Shown: positions 8,956 to 14,583 of the stretch, piece by piece
How positions within the stretch are numbered: position 1 is the stretch's first letter
Layout of the letters: the number at the start of each line of letters is the position of its first letter
IMG/VR virus record: IMGVR_UViG_3300030399_000064
Location: 1 to 29,957 of that record
Source: a virus
DNA: 29,957 nt
Strand: one strand, 5' to 3'
The notes under the pieces: generated by a model
Seen by the model: only the letters and a program-made list of their open reading frames with translations
Databases searched by the model: none
What the model was told of the DNA's origin: nothing
Made by a program: the position numbers and the translations under genes

Positions 8956-10155
8956 TTAACCGATGTCGAAAAACATCGCTGTCCACACATACGTGGATGA
9001 GGGAGTCAGGAGAGCCGCAGATGCCTGGACCGTTCCAACTCCAAGACCCACAGTGAAGCCTTGAGCGGTGTTATTGACAAAAGCACCCTGGATAGCAGGA
9101 CCGTTGACCGTCGGCATCCCACCTGAGAAGGTTGGGAATTGCGGAGCCGGATAGAGTGCGCCACCAGTGTAAGGAAATCCCCCACTGTTAATATCACCAG
9201 CAGCCACAACTTGAGCTGGCGTCAAGCCGACGGCTTGAGCGACAGTTGGATTGCTATTGAAGGCGGTATAACTAGCTGAGTTGATGTTCACAACGAATTG
9301 CGTGTTACTTAGTACCGCGACCACATATCCATAGATCGGAGATCCAGGGACTAGGGCGTTCGGCAAAGAATTCAACTGAATGGTTCCCCAAACAGGTGGA
9401 ATTCTAAACGCTACTTCTTGGCCTACCACATAATTGTGATTGGAAGTTGTAGCGACATAAGTTTGTCCAGCAGGAACATTTGCAGGGGTGGTCGGAAATA
9501 CCGATCCAGCTGTAGCAGCGCCACTGAACAATAAGAACGCAATATCGTTTACTCCAGGAAGGTAGTTCCAAGGGAACAGAACCTGTCTAACAAATGCTCC
9601 AGTTGGCGAAGCCGAAAGAGCGGTATAGTTAGACTGGTTAGTATTCCAAGGGATGGTGAAAGTCGTTGGACTAGTAACAGTGATCACAAAAGGAAGGCTC
9701 GCAATTTGCGGCATTCCAGTTGTGGGGGGAGACTGATAAAGACCTTCGAGAATCACTACCTGACCTGTAGAAAGGCCGTGAGCAGAGGCAGTAGTCACTA
9801 CAGCAGGATTTGCTTTAGAGATACTTGCGATCTGCAACTGGGCACCATATTGGAGAGTGAGTCCGGCGTTAACCGATCCCAACAAGCCAAATGTGCTGAT
9901 CCCAGCAGTGCCTACATAGTCGACGCCGACATTCCAAGGAGCAGAGCCAGCACTAATGTACTGGATGTCTGCTGTCCCTTGAGCCATGGCGATATCCCAC
10001 CAGGCTTCTGACACAGCAAACTGGCTGGGCGTAGAATAGGCGGTAATATTTCTTAGTTCAACTCTAGTAGGTTGAAAAGGCAGATTCACCACTTGGGTGA
10101 CAGGTGTCGCCGCAGTAATGAAGGAGCCCCTTGCTAATTTTGAATATTCAGCCAT
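8956..10155 (-). CDS. Capsid-associated beta-module protein (399 residues), probable decoration or minor head protein
   Basis: Starts with a strong AGGAGG site ten bases after the capsid stop, so it follows the major capsid gene in the same transcript. The N-terminus (SFITAATPVTQVVNLPFQPT) begins a beta-rich body. Module one has the HGL pattern (VVTTASAHGLSTGQVVILEG, about residues 118-137), as in FCCH-like domains. Module two (YVVGQEVAFRIPPVWG, about 242-257) is shared with the protein at 7818-8273. The C-terminus is Gly/Ala/Thr-rich. The location directly after the capsid gene and the domain type suggest a surface or decoration protein. Confidence 0.6.
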   Translation of the reverse strand: MAEYSKLARGSFITAATPVTQVVNLPFQPTRVELRNITAYSTPSQFAVSEAWWDIAMAQGTADIQYISAGSAPWNVGVDYVGTAGISTFGLLGSVNAGLTLQYGAQLQIASISKANPAVVTTASAHGLSTGQVVILEGLYQSPPTTGMPQIASLPFVITVTSPTTFTIPWNTNQSNYTALSASPTGAFVRQVLFPWNYLPGVNDIAFLLFSGAATAGSVFPTTPANVPAGQTYVATTSNHNYVVGQEVAFRIPPVWGTIQLNSLPNALVPGSPIYGYVVAVLSNTQFVVNINSASYTAFNSNPTVAQAVGLTPAQVVAAGDINSGGFPYTGGALYPAPQFPTFSGGMPTVNGPAIQGAFVNNTAQGFTVGLGVGTVQASAALLTPSSTYVWTAMFFDIG

Positions 10156-10164
10156 ATATCCTCC

Positions 10165-10563
10165 TTATAGTGTGCAAAGTAGGTTTCTGATGGCTGTATC
10201 CTGGGTGATCGCTTGCGCCTGTGCGAATTTAACCGCCAAGGTCGCGTTTTGAGCGAGCATTCCAGAATAGTAAGGATCGCGGTAAATCAGGTTCATGGAA
10301 TAACCATCCTGATTTATGTGCGTCACCGCTTGCTTGCCGACGACGGTATTGTAATACACGTCTCGACCATTCAGCGACGCGCCGCGTGCTACAGGAGCCT
10401 CGCTTGAGACGAGAATCCTGATGTTGTAGACGGAGCCATACTCAGATGGCAGAGCGTCTTTTGGTGTGGGATAGTTCCACTGAGCCAAAAATCCGCTGCC
10501 AGTGAGCGCGTCGAAATCCGGTTGTAGCTCAGTCGAACTCAGCATGAAATATGCTGATCGTAC
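10165..10563 (-). CDS. Major capsid protein (N4gp56 family), exon 5
   Basis: This last exon encodes 132 residues plus stop, beginning V-R-S-A-Y-F and containing SGFLAQWNYPTP, EYGSVYNIRILVSS, a GRDVYYN stretch and a C-terminal NLLCTL. These match the C-terminal half of N4gp56-family capsid proteins (..GFIQKWNYP.., ..EWGSV.NLRFLVSS.., ..IYN..VG..A.., ..LRCTL). Exon 5 starts immediately after the intron-terminal G at 10564, and exon 4 ends GGCCCT, so the joined text reads GP-VRSAYF in frame. The family forms the HK97-like shell of several tailed phages. Confidence 0.88.
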   Translation of the reverse strand, partial: VRSAYFMLSSTELQPDFDALTGSGFLAQWNYPTPKDALPSEYGSVYNIRILVSSEAPVARGASLNGRDVYYNTVVGKQAVTHINQDGYSMNLIYRDPYYSGMLAQNATLAVKFAQAQAITQDTAIRNLLCTL

Positions 10564-10589
10564 CAATTTCTGTTACTTTTATGACTAAA

Positions 10590-10664
10590 GAGAGAAAGGA
10601 GATTCGAACTCCATCTTATGCTACGGATCGCGCTTGCATTGTTCCTACCCAAAACTATTCTCTC
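10590..10664 (-). other. tRNA-like structure within intron 4
   Basis: A 75-nt segment has a 7-bp closing stem GAGAGAA/TTCTCTC, a D-arm-like GTTT-TGGGTAG-GAAC, and a T-arm-like GGAG-TTCGAAT-CTCC in correct order. The middle arm is poor: U33 is absent and the anticodon stem has a mismatch. It is therefore either a decayed tRNA, a tRNA-mimicking P9 extension or chance. No amino-acid identity is assigned. Confidence 0.35.
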
Positions 10665-10702
10665 GTTAGCGGGATCAGCTCTTCGGCCAATCCTCCGCGA
10701 CT

Positions 10703-11020
10703 TCATTTATTCTCGCGGTTCAGACTATCGCATCCATGATGAAAACTTTCCCATATTCCTTTTTTACAATAAGGACATTTACCGTTTGGGAATAATATTT
10801 TAAGTTTCTCATCATTGGTCTCAGGATTTAGTCGTTCAGGCTCTGGTTGTTTAGAATGGGTCAATACTTCTTTGCAGAATTTACATCTGGCAGTTCTTCT
10901 GGGAGGAAGTTGGAGCGGAGAGTCATCCGTCACCATTTTCATCATAAAGAACTCATAATTTCCGTCTCCATGCACATGCTTTATTCCGCATTTGCAAGGA
11001 TCTGGTTCCATTTTATTCAT
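10703..11020 (-). CDS. Intron-4-encoded small zinc-binding protein
   Basis: A 105-residue frame opened by ATG 11020 behind AAGGGG, which is also a conserved piece of the intron. It holds three Cys pairs: CKCG near residue 8, CKFC near 46 and CPYC near 83. The C-terminal third is read through the ribozyme core: the PERLN stretch is the P7 5' strand and GCDSLN the P7 3' strand, so coding and RNA structure overlap. No nuclease motif is visible. Related core-read peptides occur in introns 2 and 3. It could be a genuine zinc-ribbon protein or a captured host of the intron. Confidence 0.55.
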   Translation of the reverse strand: MNKMEPDPCKCGIKHVHGDGNYEFFMMKMVTDDSPLQLPPRRTARCKFCKEVLTHSKQPEPERLNPETNDEKLKILFPNGKCPYCKKGIWESFHHGCDSLNRENK

Positions 11021-11104
11021 CAGTTGCCCCTTGTTATCCTTCCACTATGCAGCGGGTAGGAACTCCAAGTCAATTACCCAAGATTTTATGGCCCCATACG
11101 TTTT

Positions 11105-11290
11105 AGGGCCAGTACCGAATTTCAGATCCCCTTCCATCCCGGACATGAACTTGTACGCATTATTCGTATCAAGCGTCGCTGCCACGAGAGAGAAGTCAGA
11201 CACTCCGAGGTTAGTCGGATTGTCCGAATTACTTCCGCCAGCTGCATAGATCTGCGATGCCGCAGAGACTATGTAGTCACGGAGGATAAG
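11105..11290 (-). CDS. Major capsid protein (N4gp56 family), exon 4
   Basis: 62 codons encoding LILRDYIVSAASQIYAAGG, then SDNPTNL, LDTNNAYKFMSGMEGDLKFG and terminal TGP. N4gp56 proteins have the same order (..LTRDML....ATGGTNGDNPTE.., ..NNAYTFLNGIEGEDRFGTAP..). The upstream edge follows intron 3's terminal G (11291), and the downstream edge is the U of CCU paired in intron 4's P1. Confidence 0.88.
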
Positions 11291-11413
11291 CATTCTGTTA
11301 CTTTTGTGACCTTATATAAGGGGGTAACGCTTTGTACACGTACCCCAAACCGTTTCTACGCATGGCAGATCGGCATAAGGCGCCCCGAACTCTTCGGATC
11401 GGGGTCACTGTCT

Positions 11414-11641
11414 TCAGTAATCGATCGGTTTTTCTAGTTTTGCCCAATAGTATATTTTATAAGATGCTTGTTCATCCAATGCTATGCATTTATGTTCATA
11501 AACCGCTGGTTGCAAGCAAATACAATATCCTTTTTGATCTTCATCCCATTGAACCAAACAAAAACAGCCCTTCCAAAGACCCAAATATACTTCCTCATCT
11601 CTTGGGACTGGTCTGTCTTTGGTATTTATCCAATCAATCAT
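11414..11641 (-). CDS. Intron-3-encoded DUF551-like protein
   Basis: 75 residues beginning MIDWINTKDRPVPRDEEVYL and ending YYWAKLEKPIDY. This follows the DUF551 pattern seen elsewhere in the window (M.WI.VKDRLP.....  .WMPLPEAP). Its ATG overlaps the stop of the preceding intron frame (ATGATTGA), suggesting coupled translation. DUF551 proteins are small phage and prophage proteins of unknown function. Their presence inside a group I intron, distal to P7, is unusual. Confidence 0.6.
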   Translation of the reverse strand: MIDWINTKDRPVPRDEEVYLGLWKGCFCLVQWDEDQKGYCICLQPAVYEHKCIALDEQASYKIYYWAKLEKPIDY

Positions 11642-11882
11642 TTTTATACACAGTGTTCAGACTATCGCATCCCAATGTCTCTAAGTACTTGGCCCAACAA
11701 ACATCACATTCGTCTTCCAACGTACAGTTAGGACACTGAGCCGGCTCGTTTAGTCGTTCAGGTTGATCTGTTTCACCTATGATAGTTATTCCGGTTCCTG
11801 GGGCACAATAGAATTGATGATTTTTCAGCAATTCCACATGTATTGGATTACATGGATTAAAACTTTCATACTTTTTAAACAT
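11634..11882 (-). CDS. Intron-3-encoded small cysteine-rich protein
   Basis: 82 residues starting at ATG 11882 behind AAGGGG. Contains CPNC and CDVC pairs (about residues 51-65) typical of a treble-clef or zinc ribbon. As in intron 4, PERLN and GCDSLN in the protein are read from the two P7 strands, so the frame spans the ribozyme core. No endonuclease motif. Followed directly by the DUF551-like frame. Confidence 0.5.
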   Translation of the reverse strand: MFKKYESFNPCNPIHVELLKNHQFYCAPGTGITIIGETDQPERLNEPAQCPNCTLEDECDVCWAKYLETLGCDSLNTVYKND

Positions 11883-11951
11883 ATCTTACCCCTTGTCAGC
11901 CTCTCGGCTTTCCAAGTCTATTAGAGTCGGTTTATCGAGGACATTATCTTC

Positions 11952-12080
11952 ATCCTCGGCTTGGCGCATTGCAACGGCTAACCTTTCGGATACCCATGCT
12001 AACACCATTTTGCGCCATGCTAAGAGGGCATGTTATGCGGCTAAAGCCGAACCCTCTTGATCTTGAAGAATTACTTGTTC
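11952..12080 (-). CDS. Major capsid protein, exon 3, containing an in-frame UAA and 39-nt bypass-like insert
   Basis: 129 nt, 43 in-frame codons. The first 15 read EQVILQDQEGSALAA and the last 15 WVSERLAVAMRQAED, both matching the continuous N4gp56 stretch INEQVTLQNQDPVLNEAA..LGVSLRQTED. Between them are UAA (12035-12033) and 12 more codons. The frame is the same on both sides, so removing 39 nt restores a continuous helix region. Without bypass, readthrough or editing, translation would stop after 109 residues of the spliced message. Confidence 0.8.
11997..12058 (-). promoter_or_regulatory. Translational-bypass-like (byp) element in capsid exon 3
   Basis: A GCA codon (12038-12036) is followed at once by UAA. 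Thirty-nine nucleotides later an identical GCA (11999-11997) precedes UGG, where family homology resumes. A hairpin surrounds the site: AAGAGGG (12058-12052) pairs with CCCUCUU (12028-12022), and within it CGGC-UUUA-GCCG (12049-12038). Matched take-off and landing codons, a stop right after take-off and a hairpin are the hallmarks of T4 gene 60 bypassing. A second UUAGCAUGG copy (the first ends upstream of the landing) offers an alternative landing site. Bypass is inferred; readthrough or a broken gene remain possible. Confidence 0.5.
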
Positions 12081-12220
12081 CTATCTGTTACCACTCTTTT
12101 GAGCGACCTGGTCATTTCTGCCAGATTCCACAATTTTATATATAGTTGTGGGTCGGACTATCGCATCCGCTTACGCGGCCATCGGGTTTAGTCTCTCGGG
12201 CTGCAAATTAATCATCTTTG

Positions 12221-12229
12221 TGGTATAAT
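12221..12229 (+). promoter_or_regulatory. Extended -10 promoter for the antisense LAGLIDADG gene
   Basis: TGGTATAAT is a consensus extended -10 box about 35 bp upstream of the LAGLIDADG ATG, on the strand opposite the intron. No good -35 is seen, which is usual for extended -10 promoters. It would give the endonuclease gene its own transcript independent of the capsid message. Confidence 0.55.
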
Positions 12230-12263
12230 CAACGAACGCAGAAACCTTAACAAAGGAAGTTTT

Positions 12264-12773
12264 ATGTCTGCTCGAAGTAACTATACAAGGAAAGAATATC
12301 CCGAAACTGTCGCCGCTTACATGGCGGGGATCCTGGATGGGGAAGGAAGTCTGAGTATTGGAAATCACAGTGGAAACCGGAAAAATGGTGATAAACATTA
12401 TCAGGCCAACATCGCAATTTCTTCTACCGACGAGATTCTCATTACTTGGTTGGTCGAAACCTTTGGAGGTTTTAAAGGTCAATATACGCCCAAACAAATG
12501 TCCAGAAACGGCAGAAAACAGGTTTATCGTTGGCAATGCAGTGGAGATCGACTGACCCATATATGCGAGATCTGTTTGCCCTATCTTTTGATAAAAAAAA
12601 GACAGGCAGAAATCCTTATTGAAATGAGAAAAACATTTCACGATTCTCATAATCAAAAGGGCAAACGGGGAGTACAAAGAGTTCCTGAGGAAGTCTTGAA
12701 CCGGCGATTTGAGCTTTTTACTGAGATTCGCACCTTGCATAACCGAACTTATTCCTACAAAAATGATAAATAG
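12264..12773 (+). CDS. LAGLIDADG homing endonuclease, antisense within intron 2
   Basis: 169 residues with one LAGLIDADG helix, AYMAGILDGEGSL at residues 18-30 (acidic Asp/Glu at the motif end), followed by the usual beta saddle (YQANIAISSTDEILITWLVE, YRWQCSGDRLTHICEICLPYL) and helices (RQAEILIEMRKTF). One motif implies a homodimer cutting a pseudo-palindromic site, presumably the intronless capsid gene. Ribosome site AAAGGAAG before ATG 12264. The gene lies on the plus strand, opposite the intron and capsid gene, and spans most of the intron between the 5' segment and P7. Confidence 0.88.
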   Translation: MSARSNYTRKEYPETVAAYMAGILDGEGSLSIGNHSGNRKNGDKHYQANIAISSTDEILITWLVETFGGFKGQYTPKQMSRNGRKQVYRWQCSGDRLTHICEICLPYLLIKKRQAEILIEMRKTFHDSHNQKGKRGVQRVPEEVLNRRFELFTEIRTLHNRTYSYKNDK

Positions 12774-12854
12774 CTTGCCCCTTGTTGTCCTGGTTGCTTA
12801 TGCGGCCAGGAGTTCCAAGTCAATTACCGTTGGTTTTACATCAACAAACAGTCT

Positions 12855-12933
12855 ATTGATGATACAGCCTGTACCAAAAAACGCCATTTGCGCATCGATA
12901 ATATCGCGCTGTGGCACTTGTGCGGGTGGATCT
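12855..12933 (-). CDS. Major capsid protein (N4gp56 family), exon 2
   Basis: 79 nt. Joined to exon 1 (GGG AT + A GAT CCA) it reads GI-DPPAQVPQRDIIDAQMAFF then GTGCIIN, matching the family LGNTGITPPP..VDIDAQIEFYGTYVYIN. It is too short to be seen as an open frame and is defined by the splice sites: intron 1's terminal G at 12934 and the U paired in intron 2's P1 at 12855. Confidence 0.85.
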
Positions 12934-13290
12934 CACCCCTTGTTACTTTTACCTTGCCACCAAGGCGGTCGGGCCTATTGCACCCAACTCACTCAGTTAC
13001 CTGAGTGTTCAGAGCACCGCATCTCAACAATAATCACAATGTCGTCTTGGGTACGGTGTGTGCGGAGTACCACAAAACAAACATTTATCTTCTGTCGAGT
13101 CTTCTCGCTTGCTTCGTTCAGGGTCTTTATTTTCATATCGATACCCTACGCCAGTTTTAAAATCTAAAAGATCAATTCGATCTGGTATAAATGGTAATTC
13201 AATTTCCATAAAGTTCCCCCTTGTTGTCGCCGACTTTACGCTGCGAGTTCCAAGTCTATCAGAGAAGATTTACCCGGGACAGATCTGTTT
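12934..13290 (-). mobile_element. Group I intron 1 of the capsid gene
   Basis: 357 nt, the shortest of the four. P1: exon CGGGAU pairs with GUCCCG, terminal U.G. Shares GATAGACTTGGA and ACAACAAGGGGG with the others. P7 differs in sequence but keeps pairing (5' strand GAAGCA after CCTGAAC, 3' strand TGCTC before TGAAC), where the other three have GACTA/TAGTC. The 3' end AAAAGTAACAAGGGGTG precedes exon 2. Contains one small reading frame. Confidence 0.86.
13024..13209 (-). CDS. Intron-1-encoded small zinc-motif protein
   Basis: 61 residues from ATG 13209 behind AAGGGGG. C-terminal CLFCGTPHTPYPRRHCDYC has two Cys pairs (residues 43-61) typical of a zinc knuckle. The middle is read through the P7 5' strand (DPERSKRED). 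It ends just before the P7 3' strand. No nuclease motif. Placement and ribosome site match the frames in introns 3 and 4. Confidence 0.5.
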   Translation of the reverse strand: MEIELPFIPDRIDLLDFKTGVGYRYENKDPERSKREDSTEDKCLFCGTPHTPYPRRHCDYC

Positions 13291-13493
13291 ATCCCGCTAT
13301 TTCCCAACTGTATAGTTGGAGGAACCAAAGCCCGCGGACGCATGAAACGACAAGTCGTTCCTCCGTTAGCAGGCATCGACACCTTGTCACAAACTAAAAT
13401 GTAGTTCATGGTGGGCGTAGGGACATACAGAAGCGCCGGAGCTAAGCTCTGGAGAATCATAGGCCCCAAATTGCCAGTAGTGGTAATAGACAT
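13291..13493 (-). CDS. Major capsid protein (N4gp56 family), exon 1
   Basis: 67 codons plus two bases from ATG 13493 (AGGAA ribosome site). MSITTTGNLGP, LLYVPTPTMNYILVCDK, SMPANGGTTCRFMRPRALV and IQLGNSG match the N4gp56 N-terminus (..TTTGNLPP.., ..PNYI..LCADR.SMPKNGGST.RFRRYNAL..PLGNTGI). The spliced product, with the 39-nt exon-3 segment skipped, would be 318 residues, normal for the family. The frame read straight into the intron would add about 18 intron-coded residues and stop. Confidence 0.9.
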
Positions 13494-13750
13494 AAGTCAT
13501 TCCTAAACTACTTTTAATAATCTAGTTATGACCATTGCGAGAGGTCTGTCCGCCATGTGCACAAAATGCGCCATTTTATGTACATGTTGACCATCATATG
13601 CACAAAATCCGTCGATTTTTAGACACATTTTTGGCCGCACTTAGCTTAAATACGAAATTTAAGGTTAGTACACTTTCCTTTGCGAGAGGATATACGCTTT
13701 GTCCTTAACGCCGGACTAGCGAAATTTCAATATATCAGATTTGATATTTT
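13494..13750 (-). promoter_or_regulatory. Capsid gene leader with strong inverted repeats
   Basis: No gene is seen in these 257 bases. An inverted repeat at 13555-13585 pairs 14-base arms (ATGTGCACAAAATG / CATTTTATGTACAT, one mismatch and one G.T) around a 3-base spacer. A partial second copy (ATGCACAAAATC) lies at 13599-13610 with its own AAAATC/GATTTT hairpin. TTGCGAGAGG occurs twice (13535-13544, 13679-13688). These could be operators or transcript-stabilising hairpins. I see no convincing -35/-10 pair on the minus strand. Confidence 0.4.
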
Positions 13751-13825
13751 CTGGAAGGGTACGGTTCGAACATACACCTCACGAATTAACAGTTCGCGGC
13801 TCTACCAAAGTTAAGCTACCTTCCA
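13751..13825 (-). tRNA. tRNA-Asn (anticodon GUU)
   Basis: Complete cloverleaf on the minus strand: acceptor TGGAAGG/CCTTCCA (7 bp), D arm GCTT/GAGC with a GG-containing loop, anticodon stem GCGAA/TTCGT with loop CTGTTAA, variable GAGGT, T arm GTATG-TTCGAAC-CGTAC, and discriminator G as usual for tRNA-Asn. CCA is not encoded. It lies between the scaffold and capsid genes, so it may be processed from the virion transcript. It is the only complete tRNA found in the window. Confidence 0.9.
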
Positions 13826-13839
13826 ATGGGAAATTAGGG

Positions 13840-14508
13840 TCATATCCTCAATCGAGCTTTCAATTCCTTCATCTTCTCATAGGCATTCTTCTGACCGGCT
13901 GGACTAAAATCACCCGTCTGGGCATAAGGAGACGCCCCCACACCCGAAGGCTGGTAAAATGGAGATCTTCGATTTGCATCTATTGTTTGCTGTACTGATT
14001 GCTTTTGGTCTTCTTTTTTGTTTACTTGGAGGGCTTTGATTTGCTCATATAGTAGAGCCTGCCTATCAAAGTTATCGGGCATTCGGAGCATTCTTTCGGC
14101 AATTTGAGGATGCTTCTCGGCGAACTTTTGTATGTTTTCTTGCGTGAGAGTCTCTTGGAAATCGGGGTTAGCTTTAACATACGATTGTTGCTTTTCCTGT
14201 TCTAACAGCGTGCGTGCCTTTTCTTCGGCTCTTCGATCTATCCTTTCCTCGATGTTAGACTCAAACTTTTTGAGCTTTTTGTCGAGTTTTTTATGATCTA
14301 CATATGGCTCGTCCGAATAATCGTCGTCGTCGGAGTTCTGCTCTGGTGGTACTTTTTGTGATTGCATCTTTTCCAATTCGGATAGACGCTGTTGGAGGTG
14401 CTGCTTTTCGGCTCGTGCGGATTCTAGTTGCTTACGCATATTCTCGAAGTTGAGTTCTTTCTCTTTCTGCACCTGTTCGGTTTGGGGAGGTAGTACTTGG
14501 TCTGTCAT
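13840..14508 (-). CDS. Scaffold-like protein
   Basis: 222 residues, highly charged and helical. Coiled coil at about 14-50 (NFENMRKQLESARAEKQHLQ, QRLSELEKM), an acidic patch SDDDDYSDE near 59-67, a second helical stretch (KKLDKKLKKFESNIEERIDR) and a Pro/Gly/Tyr-rich region near 185-205 before a basic C-terminus (EKMKELKARLRI). This layout, and a place directly upstream of the major capsid gene, are typical of phage scaffolding proteins. The basic helical tail would be the coat-binding segment. AAAGG ribosome site before ATG 14508. Confidence 0.75.
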   Translation of the reverse strand: MTDQVLPPQTEQVQKEKELNFENMRKQLESARAEKQHLQQRLSELEKMQSQKVPPEQNSDDDDYSDEPYVDHKKLDKKLKKFESNIEERIDRRAEEKARTLLEQEKQQSYVKANPDFQETLTQENIQKFAEKHPQIAERMLRMPDNFDRQALLYEQIKALQVNKKEDQKQSVQQTIDANRRSPFYQPSGVGASPYAQTGDFSPAGQKNAYEKMKELKARLRI

Positions 14509-14510
14509 GA

Positions 14511-14546
14511 ATAACCTTTGCCTTGACGCCGGCCAGCGCTTTGGTT
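14511..14546. promoter_or_regulatory. Inverted repeat upstream of the scaffold gene, related to a sequence at 13697-13721
   Basis: ATAACC and GGTTAT flank a GC-rich centre (GACGCCGGCCAGCG). The core CTTTG-CCTTGACGCCGG-CCAGCG (14516-14538) recurs with a few differences at 13697-13721. Both lie in 5' leaders of minus-strand transcripts. It may be a promoter-linked or processing element. Confidence 0.35.
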
Positions 14547-14583
14547 ATGACTATTGATACTAAATAATTTGATCGGAGTCAAC

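Larger units (their letters stand above)
10564..11104 (-). mobile_element. Group I intron 4 of the capsid gene
   Basis: 541 nt. P1: exon end UGGCCCU pairs with guide GGGGCCA with a terminal U.G. Shared intron features follow: AATTGACTTGGA, ACAAGGGG, CCTGAACGACTAAA (P7 5' strand GACTA) and GATGCGATAGTCTGAAC (P7 3' strand TAGTC). The 3' end is AAAGTAACAGAAATTG before the exon; the last base is G as required. A P9-like hairpin CCGCGA/TCGCGG and a tRNA-like fold lie between P7 and the 3' end. It carries a zinc-motif reading frame at 10703-11020. Confidence 0.88.
11291..11951 (-). mobile_element. Group I intron 3 of the capsid gene
   Basis: 661 nt. P1: exon CGAGGAU pairs with GUCCUCG inside the intron, terminal U.G. 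It shares AATAGACTTGGA, ACAAGGGG, CCTGAACGACTAAAC and GATGCGATAGTCTGAAC with introns 2 and 4, and ends AAAGTAACAGAATG before exon 4. The distal region has GGGGTA/TACCCC and CTTATATAAG hairpins. It carries two overlapping reading frames, one through the core and one after P7. Confidence 0.88.
12081..12854 (-). mobile_element. Group I intron 2 of the capsid gene
   Basis: 774 nt. P1: exon CAUCAAU pairs with GUUGAUG, terminal U.G. Shares AATTGACTTGGA, ACAAGGGG, a CGAGAGACTAAAC P7 5' strand and GATGCGATAGTCCGACC as P7 3' strand. A P9-type hairpin CCACAA/TTGTGG follows, and it ends GGTAACAGATAG before exon 3. Joining exons gives GCIIN-EQVILQ, matching the family YVYINEQVTLQ. It contains a LAGLIDADG gene on the opposite strand. 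Confidence 0.88.

Noticed and set aside
12033-12035. UAA reassigned as a sense codon in this phage
   Set aside because: Many genes here end in UAA at positions where homologous proteins end (for example exon 5 of the capsid gene), so recoding of the whole genome is not supported.
12171-12740. 189-residue minus-strand frame across intron 2
   Set aside because: It is the antisense shadow of the LAGLIDADG gene plus intron core; it has no ribosome site, and the plus-strand frame carries the catalytic motif.
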